Source: Phoronis australis
Lineage: Eukaryota > Phoronida > Phoronidae
DNA: 64,000 bases
NCBI GenBank assembly: GCA_002633005.1
Contig: NMRA01000331.1
Coordinates: 134,542-198,541 of the forward strand
Direction of reading: 5' to 3'
Below are positions 47,466 to 58,530 of the stretch, one piece after another. The notes under the pieces are model-generated. The model worked only from the letters and a program-made list of their open reading frames with translations, was not told where the DNA came from and ran no database searches. The position numbers were made by a program, and so were the translations under genes. Within the stretch, counting starts at the first letter, position 1; each line of letters begins with the position of its first letter.

Positions 47466-49874
47466 CGTTATGAGTTAGTGTATGGGTCTCAATACAGTGT
47501 GTATTGTTAGTTGGGTCAATCCATAGCTTCATATGCAAACTCCTTGTACTCCAGCTGCTTGGCATCGAAGGAAACTTAATTTTATTCGCTTTCGTTTAAA
47601 TATTATTCGTGTGTGAGGAACAGATGGGATTACGCATGACGGTAACGCCCACGACGATCACAACGACATAATGTTTACTGGAGCATATATTTTCCGCTAT
47701 GAAACACGATCAGCCACCAATAGGCCATTTCTGAAACTGTACAAAACATTTTAAGCCAGACTAAACTTTTTATCCGACCATCCGAGCCAGTCTCTGCATC
47801 TATATGAAACGGGTTGGGGAAGGCGGATCTGAAACAAGCCACGAACGATCCAAAACATCTCAGGTATTTTCGTACCCCAATTTGTTTTTTACTCAGACTG
47901 AACGACACTTGGTCGGTTTCCCGGCTTTCAAGATTATACTGAGAACTGACCTTAGCGTGATTTGGTGTATTTATATGCTACTGTCCTGAATTGAGCCGGA
48001 CGCCTTCCAATTGAAATAGTATAGTCCTGAATTGAGCCGGACGCCTTTCAATTGAAATAGAGCGAAATTATGTGTTATTTGAAAGACAAGATTAACAATA
48101 AAACGCGTCAGAATTTTTTCAAGTAGTCTCAACGGGTGCATAACGGTAAATGTGCTTACAATGAAACATAGGCATACAGCCCCTCCCGTCCCCATAACAC
48201 TCTTAATTACAATTCCATTATTACCAAATTATCTTTTATGTCGTTAAATGTGCTACAATAAAGGTCAACATGTCTCCGTGTGATTTTCTTGCTGCAACGT
48301 CGTCTAGTAATTGCTATCCCAATTGTTGTTCAGCCTAATTTGCAGCTGAAAATGCTTGGCATTCAATGATCTTAATGAGCCATCATGTTTAGTATAATGT
48401 GACTTCAGGAAATGTAGTGAAACTCCTATTGATTTCGTTAATTGCAATGGGGAGAAAATACTTAGTGTGCATCTGTTGATAACTCGAGGAATCGCTGAGT
48501 GTTGACTGTCTAATCAAGAAGCGAACAATTTTCTCATGCAATACACAGTGCAGTACGGACGGCTTGGTTCAGAATATAATATAATAATACCACGGGCCAG
48601 TGCACTACTCCGAGTATTGTCGGTGTAATGCATTGCATTGGAGTAGACTTCAGTGCAATTTGTCACAGTAAAATGCGACACATCGCACAATCCTTCCTAT
48701 CTTCATGTATCATGACACTAGCACTAACGGTAACGACGATAATGACAGTAATGAAGCCAGTGGAGTGATGGTGATAGTGATGGTAAACTTAAACTTATCA
48801 CTAAACAAACGGTAAACATAGTAGTGTGGTACAGGTAGTGGCGTACGGCGGCTGGAAAGACATTAGAATCTATTTTTGTAACTCGAGCCCCCGGCTTACA
48901 TTATATAACTCGAAGTCGAGCGCTCGAGTTACAGGTGGAGGACGACGTAGAAGTCGGGCGCTCGAGCTGTGAAAAAATAAAACCATCATGTCCTTTACCA
49001 GCCACGGTAGTCAGGTAATTACATGTATATGACAAGGACGGATAGATTCCAAAACATCGGACAATCCCTGTGCACCACGACAACCGCCGTGTCATTCAAC
49101 TTTATACAAGTCAACGTATAATCAATCCCCTCAGACATTTCAGAATGCAAAGGGTATTAGTAAAACCTTGTGATATTGAAAGGAGTTCATTTCCGGTAAA
49201 GCATGATTAAACTGGCCCGTAATTGGTTTAGTGAAAGATTACTCTTGTTTAGAGTCTACAAATGGGAGATCATCAGCTTGGGTTCTCAGTAATGACATGT
49301 CGATTTCACACGTGAACTGCATTTTGAATTCAGAAAATAAACTACTTGATTCTGATCTTCAAACTACAAGAAAACTCAAGCACAGGATTTTAATTAGAGT
49401 CTTAAAAGTCAAAATGAAACAGACGTGCGCAATGCAAGTGGGCAGTGGACCTGTACACGTTTTTATTATGTCAAGAATGACGAATTATGGGAATTCCCTC
49501 GTTCCCGGTGTGGAAATTTTGTCTGCTGCAAGGAAGGAAAACCACAATTCATTCAGCTGCGCACACTAGAAATGTCCGTCTGGTGGGCTACAAATAAAAA
49601 GGCTAGAGGAATACAAGACGAAGTGCGCACGACAAAGCTATGAGGACTTGCGTAGTTTTAGCTGAACTGAATCCTATGAACCGATACGCAGTCTCAAGTT
49701 TAAACGTAATAGTTTCAAGAAACTAAAGTATCACCATAGACGCAGGTCTGTTGTGTCACTTTCTAGAAATATGGTTTTAGCAATCTCACTTCTTGTAACC
49801 GTGATTTGGGTTACTTAGGAAGCGTTCCTGAATTGATTAAGGGTGGTGATACTATGCATGCTTGTATAAGACAT
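47466..49874. other. Spacer with an unassigned frame pair at 49231..49640
   Basis: A 41-bp unit is tandemly duplicated at 47983..48060. At 49231..49569 and 49425..49640 two overlapping + frames look protein-like (KHRILIRVLKVKMKQ, then RNASGQWTCTRFYYVKNDEL and CGNFVCCKEGKPQFIQL) and would join by one shift near 49430. No family is recognised. Near 48885..48975 CTCGAG-centred inverted and direct repeats cluster. Confidence 0.3.
47983..48060. repeat. Tandem duplication of a 41-bp unit
   Basis: GTCCTGAATTGAGCCGGACG plus CCTTCCAATTGAAATAG is present twice with one substitution. Confidence 0.95.
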
Positions 49875-50038
49875 ATAGATTATTACATGGCGAAGTCATT
49901 ATCCCCCGTTATATAGAGCCCGAGTGGATTTTGGAGAATTATCGCCCGAGGGGCGTCAGCCCCGAGGGTGATAATTCTGCAAAATCCACGAGGGCTCTAG
50001 ATAAGGGGGATAACGACTGAGAACATGTAATAATCTAT
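49875..50038. mobile_element. Hairpin MITE (near-palindromic, about 160 bp)
   Basis: The whole segment is an imperfect palindrome. ATAGATTATTACATG at the left pairs with the complement at the right end. GAGCCCGAGTGGATTTTG and TTATCGCCCGAGG pair with their complements around a loop near 49957. It would fold into a long hairpin. No coding capacity. Confidence 0.8.
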
Positions 50039-50580
50039 TTATACCACATACTAAACGAGAAACATTGCAATGAATCTATCTACCTTTCTCGACTCGCCTC
50101 GGCATTGTAACTACTTTCTATGTCAGAGGACCGGGGTCGGAGGTCGTGACCTTTTAAGAAAAGCCGAGCTATTTTTGTCAAATAATGCTTATACTCAAAA
50201 CCAATTAGAAATTTAAACAAAATAGAAATGAAGTGAATCTCTAAATTTAGGTTAAGCAACTACTATAGCTTAAAACACGTTTTTTACACGCTAAGCTTCG
50301 ACCGGGAAATTATCGTCTGCTAAAGTAGGTTACCACTGGTAACTGAATATAATTCTCAAGTCAAAGATCCTGACGACACGATACCCGCATTCAAACTGGA
50401 GATCGGTGATTTACAAGTAAGAGGACATGAAAGAAAAATTTCACTGAAGATATCATTTTTATGGAAATTATGTGTCTTATTTTTCGTAGCGTATAAGTAC
50501 AGTACGATGCGGTTTGTTGAACGTGCGATTATTGCGCGTGCTCATTTAAGTATTCTATTTTCACTCTTGATGACGTCAGT
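50039..50580. other. Spacer, no gene recognised
   Basis: AT-rich; I see nothing. Confidence 0.4.
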
Positions 50581-50655
50581 CGCTGCGTGGTGTAGTGGTT
50601 AAGTCGGCGACCTCCAAACTCTAGGGACCCGGGTTCGACTCCGTCCTCGGTTTCC
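50581..50655 (+). repeat. tRNA-derived SINE head (A and B boxes)
   Basis: A-box TGGTGTAGTGG at 50588..50598 and a perfect B-box GGTTCGACTCC at 50632..50642 have normal tRNA spacing, so an RNA polymerase III internal promoter is present. Acceptor, anticodon and T stems do not pair well, so a functional tRNA is unlikely. A tRNA-derived SINE or pseudogene is the better call. Confidence 0.6.
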
Positions 50656-50664
50656 CGCCAAATC

Positions 50665-50686
50665 GTTATCTCACTAGTGAGATAAC
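50665..50686. repeat. Perfect 22-bp palindrome
   Basis: Centred on ACTAGT, with GTTATCTC on the left and its complement on the right. It lies 10 bp after the SINE head and would form a hairpin in a transcript. Confidence 0.9.
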
Positions 50687-51823
50687 TTTATGGGTTATTA
50701 CACGGTTTTATCTGCCATTTGACGCTAATATTGTGGTATAAAAACTTATATTACAGACGGACGAATGTTGCTCGCAGGAAGCATTTCAACCAGATATAAT
50801 TATGCAGAAATTGACGTTTTGGCATTATATTGACTTCACGCTTACTGACACATGTCGTGAGATAGGAAAATAATTGATAGGAAAATTTTCCATACAACGT
50901 TCATGAGATGTCGTTATATCAGCTGAAGAAAAAGAAGTATAGTGCGTTTGATTGTAAGCATTTTCTTGTGAAACTCTACAGGCGTTTTGAATAAAAAATG
51001 TCATTAGATTTTATACGAAACTGCATCCAGATGACGACTTTTCTACCAGTCCCGCATTCTGTGCAACGACTTGCAATAATTAAATACGAAGCGGATGTGA
51101 GGTCATGATCGCCAGCGCGTTGTCATTCTGACGTATTGAAGTCGGGACCTTCTTTTAATACCCTTGCGGTTAACAAATATAAAACCAAAATACAAAACGT
51201 TGCAATATCTAAGTTGATTCTTAGGTTTTTCATGTCATTTGAGAATTCTTATTAAAGTGTGTTACTTTTTGTACTTGGACACTTACGACCCCATTACATG
51301 TTGGTCAAACAGAGAGAGTTTTATACTGAGCTGTTTTCAAAGTTTGTCAAAAATCAGTACTGAGTATTCATGCAATTCGAGAAAAAATATGCTTGTTTCC
51401 CAGGCAGTAGCATGACAAATTTTATCACCTAAAAATACCAATATATATTTCAGGATTTGTTATTTCTAATAACGTTAATCTGCAGTAATGCAAGGGTTAC
51501 AAGAGTTGTTTGTAACTTTATCACAAAACAGATAACTGGACAAGTGAGCATTCGGTATAGACATAGTCGGATAAAACAACTTCTTCAGACTATAATGTGA
51601 GACATGTCGACATTCCACCAGACAATGGAAAACTTCCGACTAATCGGTCTTGAGCTTTATAGCCCACGTCGTACGTTTGTAAAACAGTTTAAGTATCTGA
51701 GAAAGCACTGGGTTATTCCAAGTTTACTTTATTCACAGGTAAATATATATATAACAATTTCCCCACGTGAATTACTCTCATCAAAATAGTCACGTTGTCG
51801 CCATTACAACCGGTGACCTCCAA
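50687..51823. other. Spacer, presumed receptor-gene intron
   Basis: No coding segment is seen on either strand. It lies downstream of the minus-strand receptor exon and is probably within its intron 1. Confidence 0.35.
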
Positions 51824-51984
51824 GCATTTTTTAGTTTTTGAGGTTTCGGTTAGTTATTGTGAAATGAATACTATAAAATCTAATTAAATAAGCACCTTTG
51901 GTGCCAAATAGTCGCGATTTTTTTAATTTTGAAGAAAAATTAGTTGTTTCCATGTTTCCCGCCAAATGATGTAATGGTGGAACT

Positions 51985-52210
51985 CAGCAAATCAGAAGAC
52001 GAGGACGATTTTGAGCGTAAACTGGACAATTAGTATCCATGCAGAGAAGAGAGTGGGTATGGGCATCTCACTCAAGTAGCTGAAGAATCAAACAATGAAT
52101 TGGCGAACTTTCGTCAGTGAGGCCGTATGAACACGACCCACTTGCACGAGAAATGCTGGAGGCGTATGTGAGCCACAACCAACGGAACCAAGGGGTGGTC
52201 AACATCCACG
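51985..52210 (+). pseudogene. P2X7-like N-terminal exon relic (K5)
   Basis: Reads SEDEDDFERKLDN, stop, then a shifted acidic stretch and RPYEHDPLAREMLEAYVSHN. The start codon region is damaged. PYEHDPLARE is fully preserved. Confidence 0.55.
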
Positions 52211-52426
52211 AAATAGACACTTAATGATATTCACTGACAAAGGGCACCGTAGTAAACCTGGCTCACTCGTATTTACTATTGTCATGATGGAATGAGCACG
52301 GTATAAACACAAAGCATAAGCCTACGTGTCATAGCACTCGACCTGGGCCGGGGTCGAGGGTATGGCAATACTCGCTCTAGAATAAATGTAGGTAGTTTGT
52401 TCGTTATTTATAAAATTTTTATACAC

Positions 52427-52678
52427 TTAAAAGTTGGCGAGTCCTTCATCGAGACGCCGCTTTTGTGTTTGGTCGACGAAACACGATTCCTTGAAATGTG
52501 CCGAACAAAGTGTGGCTCTCAACTGAATCGCATGTTCCACACCGACATTCCACACTCTCGTGCTGTGCACAAACCGATGCCACTTCTGCGCAACTTTCAC
52601 GTCTTTAGGCAATTTGAACACAGAGACGTTCTCAGTCAAGTTGCTGTTACTACAGCCTCCACAAACGCACCTTTTCAT
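52427..52678 (-). CDS. THAP domain exon, intact frame (K5)
   Basis: 84-codon minus frame starting MKRCVCGGCSNSNLTENVSV. Zinc ligands are Cys4 or Cys6 with Cys9, then Cys58 and His61 in LCSAHF. Trp33 in QKWHRF is conserved. Unlike the other three short copies it has no internal stop, so it is either a younger copy or chance-preserved. It lacks a clear AVPTIF box, which may lie in a missing next exon. It is opposite in direction to the P2X7-like relic in the same element. Confidence 0.6.
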   Translation of the reverse strand: MKRCVCGGCSNSNLTENVSVFKLPKDVKVAQKWHRFVHSTRVWNVGVEHAIQLRATLCSAHFKESCFVDQTQKRRLDEGLANF

Positions 52679-52852
52679 GTCTGAAAAACCTAAGGCGGCT
52701 CTCCGCGGACTTCTCTCACAACTCCTCAGTATCGCACTGATAAAAACTACAATAGCGGAGTCGGTAAGCCAAGTATACTACAGGCTATTAAATCTCTTAA
52801 GATGTATTAATAAAATTTTTGGAGACACAGGGTCATGGTGGGAACTCTTTAA

Positions 52853-53448
52853 CCTGACATGTGCCTACTCTGACTTTTAACGTTAATTTTGTCAGTAAAA
52901 ATGTAAACGATGTGCGTTCCGTGGAAAGCACTGAAAAATAAAATTCAATTGTGCATCTATGTTTCATGGTGTACATCAACGTAGGATGTGGGACCGCGGT
53001 AATGTTACTCAAATATTGTTTTGCCAACAGGTAATTACAACATCCATGACGTAAGTATAGTAAATGGATTCAGGGCGCCCAGGCACACCTGGATCCGCCT
53101 CAGTAGGTGTCAGTTTAGAGAACTCATCAGTACTGTCGATGAATATGACTGAACTGAAACGTCGATCTTCTGCAATGCCAATAACAAATGCGAAACAGCT
53201 TAACTTTCGTCCTAATGAAGAAACTGGAATGAGCATGCATAGCGTTTTTGCATGTGTTTTAGAAAGACTGTGGCATGTTAAGTACTTAAATGTTTCGTCG
53301 CGGGCAAGGAAATGTCAAGTAACATTAGGGGTTTAACATTAACAGCTTCATTGAATCGCATTATATCGTTGCTGGTGCTCCTTTTTCAGCTTTTTAGGTA
53401 TGAAGGGAGATGACAACATGTTTTACAAAAGGTTCAAAATGGACCTAC
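52853..53448 (-). other. Start of receptor intron 1
   Basis: Sequence after the GTAGGT donor. A 90-codon plus frame (53064..53336) has no recognisable motif. No further receptor exon is seen. Confidence 0.4.
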
Positions 53449-54175
53449 CGCCATAATCTCTTCCAACAAGTTTGTACAATATCTCGCTGTATTGGTTCTC
53501 ATTATCCAGTCGACGGAATACAACAGTAATGTTCCCAGGTAGAAGTTTCATTGCATTGAAAAGACCATCAGCCGCGAAATGACACTGTTGGGGCATGTGA
53601 CCGACGTAATGTTTATCATAAATCAACGCATACTTCTTCCATTTGTATGAACGTAACAGCGTCCAAAAGAAATTCGTAGCAGAAGGGAAATGGGCCATTC
53701 CGACGCGTGTCAACATGCGGTACATACCGGCCCTATCATTCAGAAAATCGCTGGATATGCCTCCTGCTGAAAGAACGGGTATGTTCCAGAACTTTGCCTG
53801 TCTTACTACAGGGGCTAACGCCCATCCACAGGCTGGGCCAATAAAAACATCAACCTTCTTTTCTGTAAAGACATTGAAGGCTTCGTTTATACCCTCATCT
53901 ATTTTGCATTTGGAATCCTTATAATGTACGGTGAAGTTCACTCCCGCTAGCATACGACTTTCTTTTACTTTGTCTATGGCCATATCCAGTGCAGGCCTGA
54001 CTCTTGGAATGGAAAATTTATACGAAGAGTTGGAGGGTAAAATAATAGCAAGTCGCACCGAGCAATCGGAGATGCCTCTTGTGAAGGCGGACCCATGTGA
54101 ACAACCGTAGCTAAGTAACACGCCTGCACTGAGCAACACAACCACGAACGCCATAGTAATCCACGATATGACCAC
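53449..54175 (-). CDS. Natriuretic peptide receptor / receptor guanylate cyclase-like, first coding exon
   Basis: 242 codons from ATG at 54175 to a splice donor (GCG|GTAGGT, exon end 53449, phase 1). Residues 1-24 are a signal peptide. From residue 39 (SVRLAIILPSNSSYKFSIPR) an ANF-receptor periplasmic-binding fold begins: VRPALDMAIDKV (59-70), VDVFIGPACGWALAPVVRQA (108-127), NIPVLSAGG (131-139), MLTRVGMAHF (154-163), WKKYALIYD (179-187) and CHFAADGLFNAM (198-209). Cys90 and Cys116 match the first disulfide of natriuretic peptide receptors. N-glycosylation sites are Asn49, Asn80 and Asn215. Known: such receptors bind peptides outside the cell and have a cytoplasmic kinase-like plus cyclase domain, or a short tail in the clearance type. 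Which type this is cannot be told, because later exons are not in view. The frame is clean and clearly host-like. Confidence 0.88.
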
Positions 54176-54229
54176 ACGCTGTTTCCTTTAGGCAATGGCA
54201 AGTTTCTCAGAAGTCGTATCCACAAAAGA

Positions 54230-54238
54230 CTTTTTATA
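54230..54238 (-). promoter_or_regulatory. TATA-like box upstream of receptor exon
   Basis: TATAAAAAG on the minus strand, about 55 bp upstream of the receptor ATG. It would place a start site near 54205 and a 5' leader of about 30 nt. Plausible but unproven; an upstream non-coding exon is possible. Confidence 0.3.
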
Positions 54239-55899
54239 CAAATAATCTTATTAGTGTTGATGCTGTATGCATTTTGCGTATTGACTTTTTAGACTTCCTT
54301 TCAGCACACTGTCAAATCTCCATCTATAAGAGATGCATCAACACATCAGCACTTCTAATTGATAAGACAGTTGACGTACTAAGACGAACTCGATGAATTT
54401 CATACTTCGGCCATAGTGTTCACTCGCGTCTTTAACACAGTTCTTTTTCTTGTCTTTGCTAATGGACCTTCCTCACACTGTAGTAACAACGTCTAGTAAT
54501 ACTCATTAGAACTTTTTGCTCAGGTATTACCATTCACCAGCGCTCGCAAGCGCCATCCGTTCCATCCGATTACACCATGATCTTTTTCACTTCTCGTCCG
54601 TTAAAAGCACGTTTAATTTCGGTAAAATTTGCTATTAATTTGTTCAAGATTTGCACTTTTATAACAAGACCTATTTAAACGTCGTACTTCTCGCACCGGT
54701 TTTACACATTATAGATGCCTGTGCGTTAGTATACCTATTCTACTATAGCAGCTCAATCAATCAAATGAAAATCATATACCACGGTGACAAGGGGGTATTA
54801 CACTATTAAAAATACCCATATTTAGAGGACCTCGGTTAACGGCAATTATCGATTACAGCGGCAATACCTAACTTTGCAAATGTCTGCTTCGCGTTTTTAT
54901 TAACGTAGCAACAGAAATTATGTGCAACGATTAGTTTCCAGTGATTTGTCTAGTAAACTTTGCACAATACCAATGAATACTCACAAATGTTATATCAATC
55001 ACACTCGCTAACATTTGGCGATGTATCAATGGTGCGGGCATAATTTATTGAGGGCAAAGGTTCCCCGTTCCGCCAATGAAACACTGCCACCTATACACTT
55101 TATTCACGCGGCGGACATTAAAATCGAAAGCGAGGCTCACTGCGATAAACAAAGCGGAAATTTACATTGCGTGAGTTAAATGGCCGGTCTTTAGAGTCCA
55201 ACCTGAATATTAAATCTTAAAAAATGTGTCAATAATTAACCACAGAGACGTAGAAAAATACAGTTAACGAACAAGTCAATGCACCAAAGAGCTGTCTGAC
55301 GAAAGGATATAGGTTTTTTCCGGAAAACTAGGTTCGAAACATGAAAAGTAAACATGACCAAATTGCGGCGATCGTACTGTTACGGACTAGGTATCATGCT
55401 GAATGCAGGATTACGTTTCTTCTAATAAATTCTTGATAGAAATGCTTTCTACACGAACCAGGTCAACTGGTCGTATTGTTGACGAGTTGAAGATATATTT
55501 GACAGTGGTGGCTCATAGCATTTTGCTGTCATGTGCAATTAGTCTCATCTGGTTTAATTTGTTGATCAAGAGTAGGCCTATTAGCTTCAAGCACATCCTA
55601 GGTCCTGGTGAGGTAGGTACTACCGGGACTAACAGTTGATTTGTCATTGATCTGAAATAATACTTGATGTTTTTAAATATTATCTTGATTACGATAAAAA
55701 ACTAGGCTCGCAATTGAAAATAAAAATTATATTACCATCAATTCTGCTTTCTTGGTTTTAATAATTACGTCTATTTCATATGTTATATTTTTTAAATATC
55801 AATCTCGACCAAGTTGAATTTTAAAATTAAAACACCTAATTCTTTAGTCCAAATCATAACCTCGTTTTAGAGCTCAATTTCAATTAACTGGACAGAACA
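54239..55899. other. Upstream region of the receptor gene, no other gene recognised
   Basis: AT-rich. A 78-codon plus frame at 55403 has no recognisable domain. No tandem repeat or element boundary seen. Confidence 0.4.
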
Positions 55900-55945
55900 C
55901 AGTGGAAGATTTAGAGGGGAGCCAAGGGGCTATACCCCAGCCCCC
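55900..55945 (+). mobile_element. CAGTGGCGGAT-type element, left end before gap
   Basis: CAGTGGAAGATTTAGAGGGG, then GAGCC and C/G-rich sequence running into the gap. It closely resembles the left end of 59849..60015. The right end is hidden in or lost at the gap. Confidence 0.5.
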
Positions 55946-56100
55946 NNNNNNNNNNNNNNNNNNNNNNNNNNNNNNNNNNNNNNNNNNNNNNNNNNNNNNN
56001 NNNNNNNNNNNNNNNNNNNNNNNNNNNNNNNNNNNNNNNNNNNNNNNNNNNNNNNNNNNNNNNNNNNNNNNNNNNNNNNNNNNNNNNNNNNNNNNNNNNN
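55946..56100. other. Assembly gap
   Basis: 155 N, placed in C/G-homopolymer repeat sequence. Frames across it have no meaning. Confidence 1.
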
Positions 56101-56120
56101 TCTGTCTCAAATAGCATTTT

Positions 56121-56421
56121 CAGTGGCTGATCTAGGATACCATATAGGCCTATAGTGAGGGGGGGCGGAGGCGACATCCTCGGAGAAGCGGGCAAAGTGC
56201 GATTGTATGCACGCAGGCGGCCCGGAAGTTGCGGGCGCCGAGGACGTTTACCTTCTGCTCAGGAAATCTGTCGTTGGACTAAAAAAATAAAACGGAACGT
56301 GTTTTCCCCCCTCGTCCGCTACCGGTCCTAGCTCGAACTCACGTTTTTTTATTTTGCTTGCGGCAGTCAAAGGGGGGGCAGCGGCAACTCTTTCCCCTCC
56401 CCCCCCCCCCATCCGCCTATG
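56121..56421. mobile_element. CAGTGGCGGAT-type MITE with ATTTT duplication
   Basis: Starts CAGTGGCTGATCTAGGATAC and ends CCATCCGCCTATG, the inverted equivalent. ATTTT occurs on both sides (56116..56120 and 56422..56426). C/G homopolymers lie just inside both ends. No coding capacity. Confidence 0.5.
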
Positions 56422-56426
56422 ATTTT

Positions 56427-57599
56427 GTACTTTTTAAAATTGTCATCTCTGTGGTCACAGGTGCTTTGAACCGTTGGAGAGAAATTTTCAATCAAAAAGG
56501 GGATTTTTAGGCCTCGTGGCCGGGAATTTTTCAGTATTTTTGAGAGGGGAATAGGGCCGACATTTGGCCCCAAAATTGAGGGATTGAGGGCCCTGTCCTT
56601 TTTGTAAAGAAAAATGCATCGCGCTTCAACCCATAGTCATGAAAACACAGCCTGGCTGGCCGAAGATTCTCCGGTCCTCGTTGCTATGGCGGCATCCAAT
56701 CCGAGATGCGACAAATTATGATTCGAAAACAGTTATAAATTTTACACGGACATATTTTCCTTCGTCGCGGCGTATGGCAAGGACCCAACGCTTCCGAATC
56801 CCAACGTCCTTAGGGATTGTAAAACAGAGTGTCCGTATTTTTTGTAGCTGTTCGAGCAACGCGTAGTACAACTACGCGGATAAGCCACCAGAACTATCGT
56901 AGCGAGCCTCGTTTTGGAACGCGCCTCCTGTCGGCGTGAATAGGGTCTATGGATTCCGTTCAAAAATTTTTGTTCAGTTGCATATTACTACATGCATGGA
57001 CATTTGACCAATAGTTTCAACAACATTTCCTGAGCCGGGGATTTTGCGCCGATCCTTCTTTTTGCACGACAGAGGATACCATGGAGTCTGCTAATTGCTG
57101 AATATTTTCGATGGACTTGAATTTAAATTTGTCAAACAAACCTACGTGCGCGTGAGACAACCATTAACCTGCTCACGGTGAAATAAGCTTCATTTTGCAG
57201 AAGGGTCTCAAGACTTTTATAACGGCCCGTTCTCGGCAATTTGTGAGTACATGATATAATCCCCCATCTTTCTCTTCTCGATGGGTATTTTGTCTCCATT
57301 TATGTCGTTGATGCAGAGTGTCTTACTTTTTACCATCTTTCGGCTCCGCCAATCTTTTTTGCACCACCTGACTGAACATAGATAGACAGATTTTTATGCG
57401 ACTATGACACACGTCTCTTCCCACGGGACAGAAACCACGCTGACGAACTGCGGAGGCACGCGCACGCTTTCCCATGTGGCGCCATCTATAAGTTACCAGC
57501 TGATTAATAGATTGCCTACAGCAGCAAGGCCGGGGGGGGAGGGGTAAGTATACGTTCGAACCATAGAATGCTAACTCCAATTTCGCGGCCTCTGAGGTT
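56427..57599. other. Relatively GC-rich spacer, no gene recognised
   Basis: Higher G+C than its surroundings, with G runs at 57530..57545 and a GCTATGGCGGC motif near 56683. Probably remains of further CAGTGGCGGAT-type repeats. No protein recognised. Confidence 0.35.
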
Positions 57600-58530
57600 T
57601 CGCCGCATGCTTCAGAGTTGTTTGCATTCGTTTGTTTCGGTGTGTGTAAATGCTATGGAATTAATTGCCATTAAAACTTTTCCCAGCTCCGTCGTTTTTC
57701 AACCCAATTGCATAATGGTCATGTCATCAGAAATCCCTTTGTCAGTTCTTGATGATTATATCAGAAGCAAAAAAAAATAATTTGATTCATAAGTAATTAT
57801 CATTTCGCATTCCTGAGTGGTTTGAAAATATTTTTTAAAAAATAGAATCGAATCAAAATTCTAAAAACCAAGATTGTTACCAAAATGCGAAATATGACAG
57901 CGTGTAATAGTAACATAAAAAGGAAATACCCAGAGATGTTATTTAATTGACTTGTTAAGCCATTAGGAAAAGAATTTCAATGATTCAAACGATTTCTACC
58001 CAATAAATACAAAGGTTTTAGAATATGTATGCCTCACACTTGCTGTGGATAATTTAGTCAGGCATTCGTCCAAAATTTTACATCTTTTTTTATCATAATT
58101 AATTGGATCTTTGGTGCTGTTTGATACAATTGTTCAGAAAAAAAAATCAGAATGCGGTGACATTTACGCAGAATGCAATTAACTACTCCAAGAATCTATC
58201 CGAATTTCGCAGATAAAGGTTTTTTGGTAGATAAGAAATGGGCAAACATTTGTCACGTAGCTTTGAAATGTACAGTGGATAGCTCATCACATTGGTTGCA
58301 GCGTAGGCCTTTCCATAAAAGTTAGAAATAAACTCTTTTCTTCAGAAAGTTACAGTTATTGATCCTGATACATGTAGTGAATGTAAACGAGAGGCATTGG
58401 AATACATTTTTACGATTGTTGTGTTACTAAAGAAAGTGAACTCAGCAAAATAACAATATTCATAAAAGGAGACAATGTTATTTTGAACACATGTTGCATA
58501 GTTGTCACGGTCAACATTCAATAACGAAAA
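57600..58530 (+). mobile_element. LINE 3' fragment (inverted relative of 23650..24560)
   Basis: Diverged copy of 23650..24560 in opposite orientation. Shared residues include AMELIAIKTFPSSVVFQPN near 57650, AHHIGCSVGLSIKV near 58285 and DPDTCSECKREALEYIFTIV near 58365. The last fits the zinc-knuckle region that follows the RT in some LINEs. Stops throughout. Confidence 0.4.

Larger units (their letters stand above)
51824..52848. mobile_element. TTAA-type THAP/P2X7-like element, left end lost (K5)
   Basis: The right end is intact (complement of AGAGTTCCCACCATGACCCT) with TTAA at 52849..52852. The left end begins inside the element at GCATTTTTTAG and lacks the terminal 15 bp. Orientation as in 10149..11253: P2X7-like relic on +, THAP exon on -. 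It sits about 0.6 kb downstream of the receptor exon, probably in its first intron. Confidence 0.75.

Noticed and set aside
50581-50655. Functional tRNA-Trp (CCA at the loop position)
   Set aside because: A and B boxes are good but acceptor and anticodon stems do not pair; kept only as a SINE-type head.
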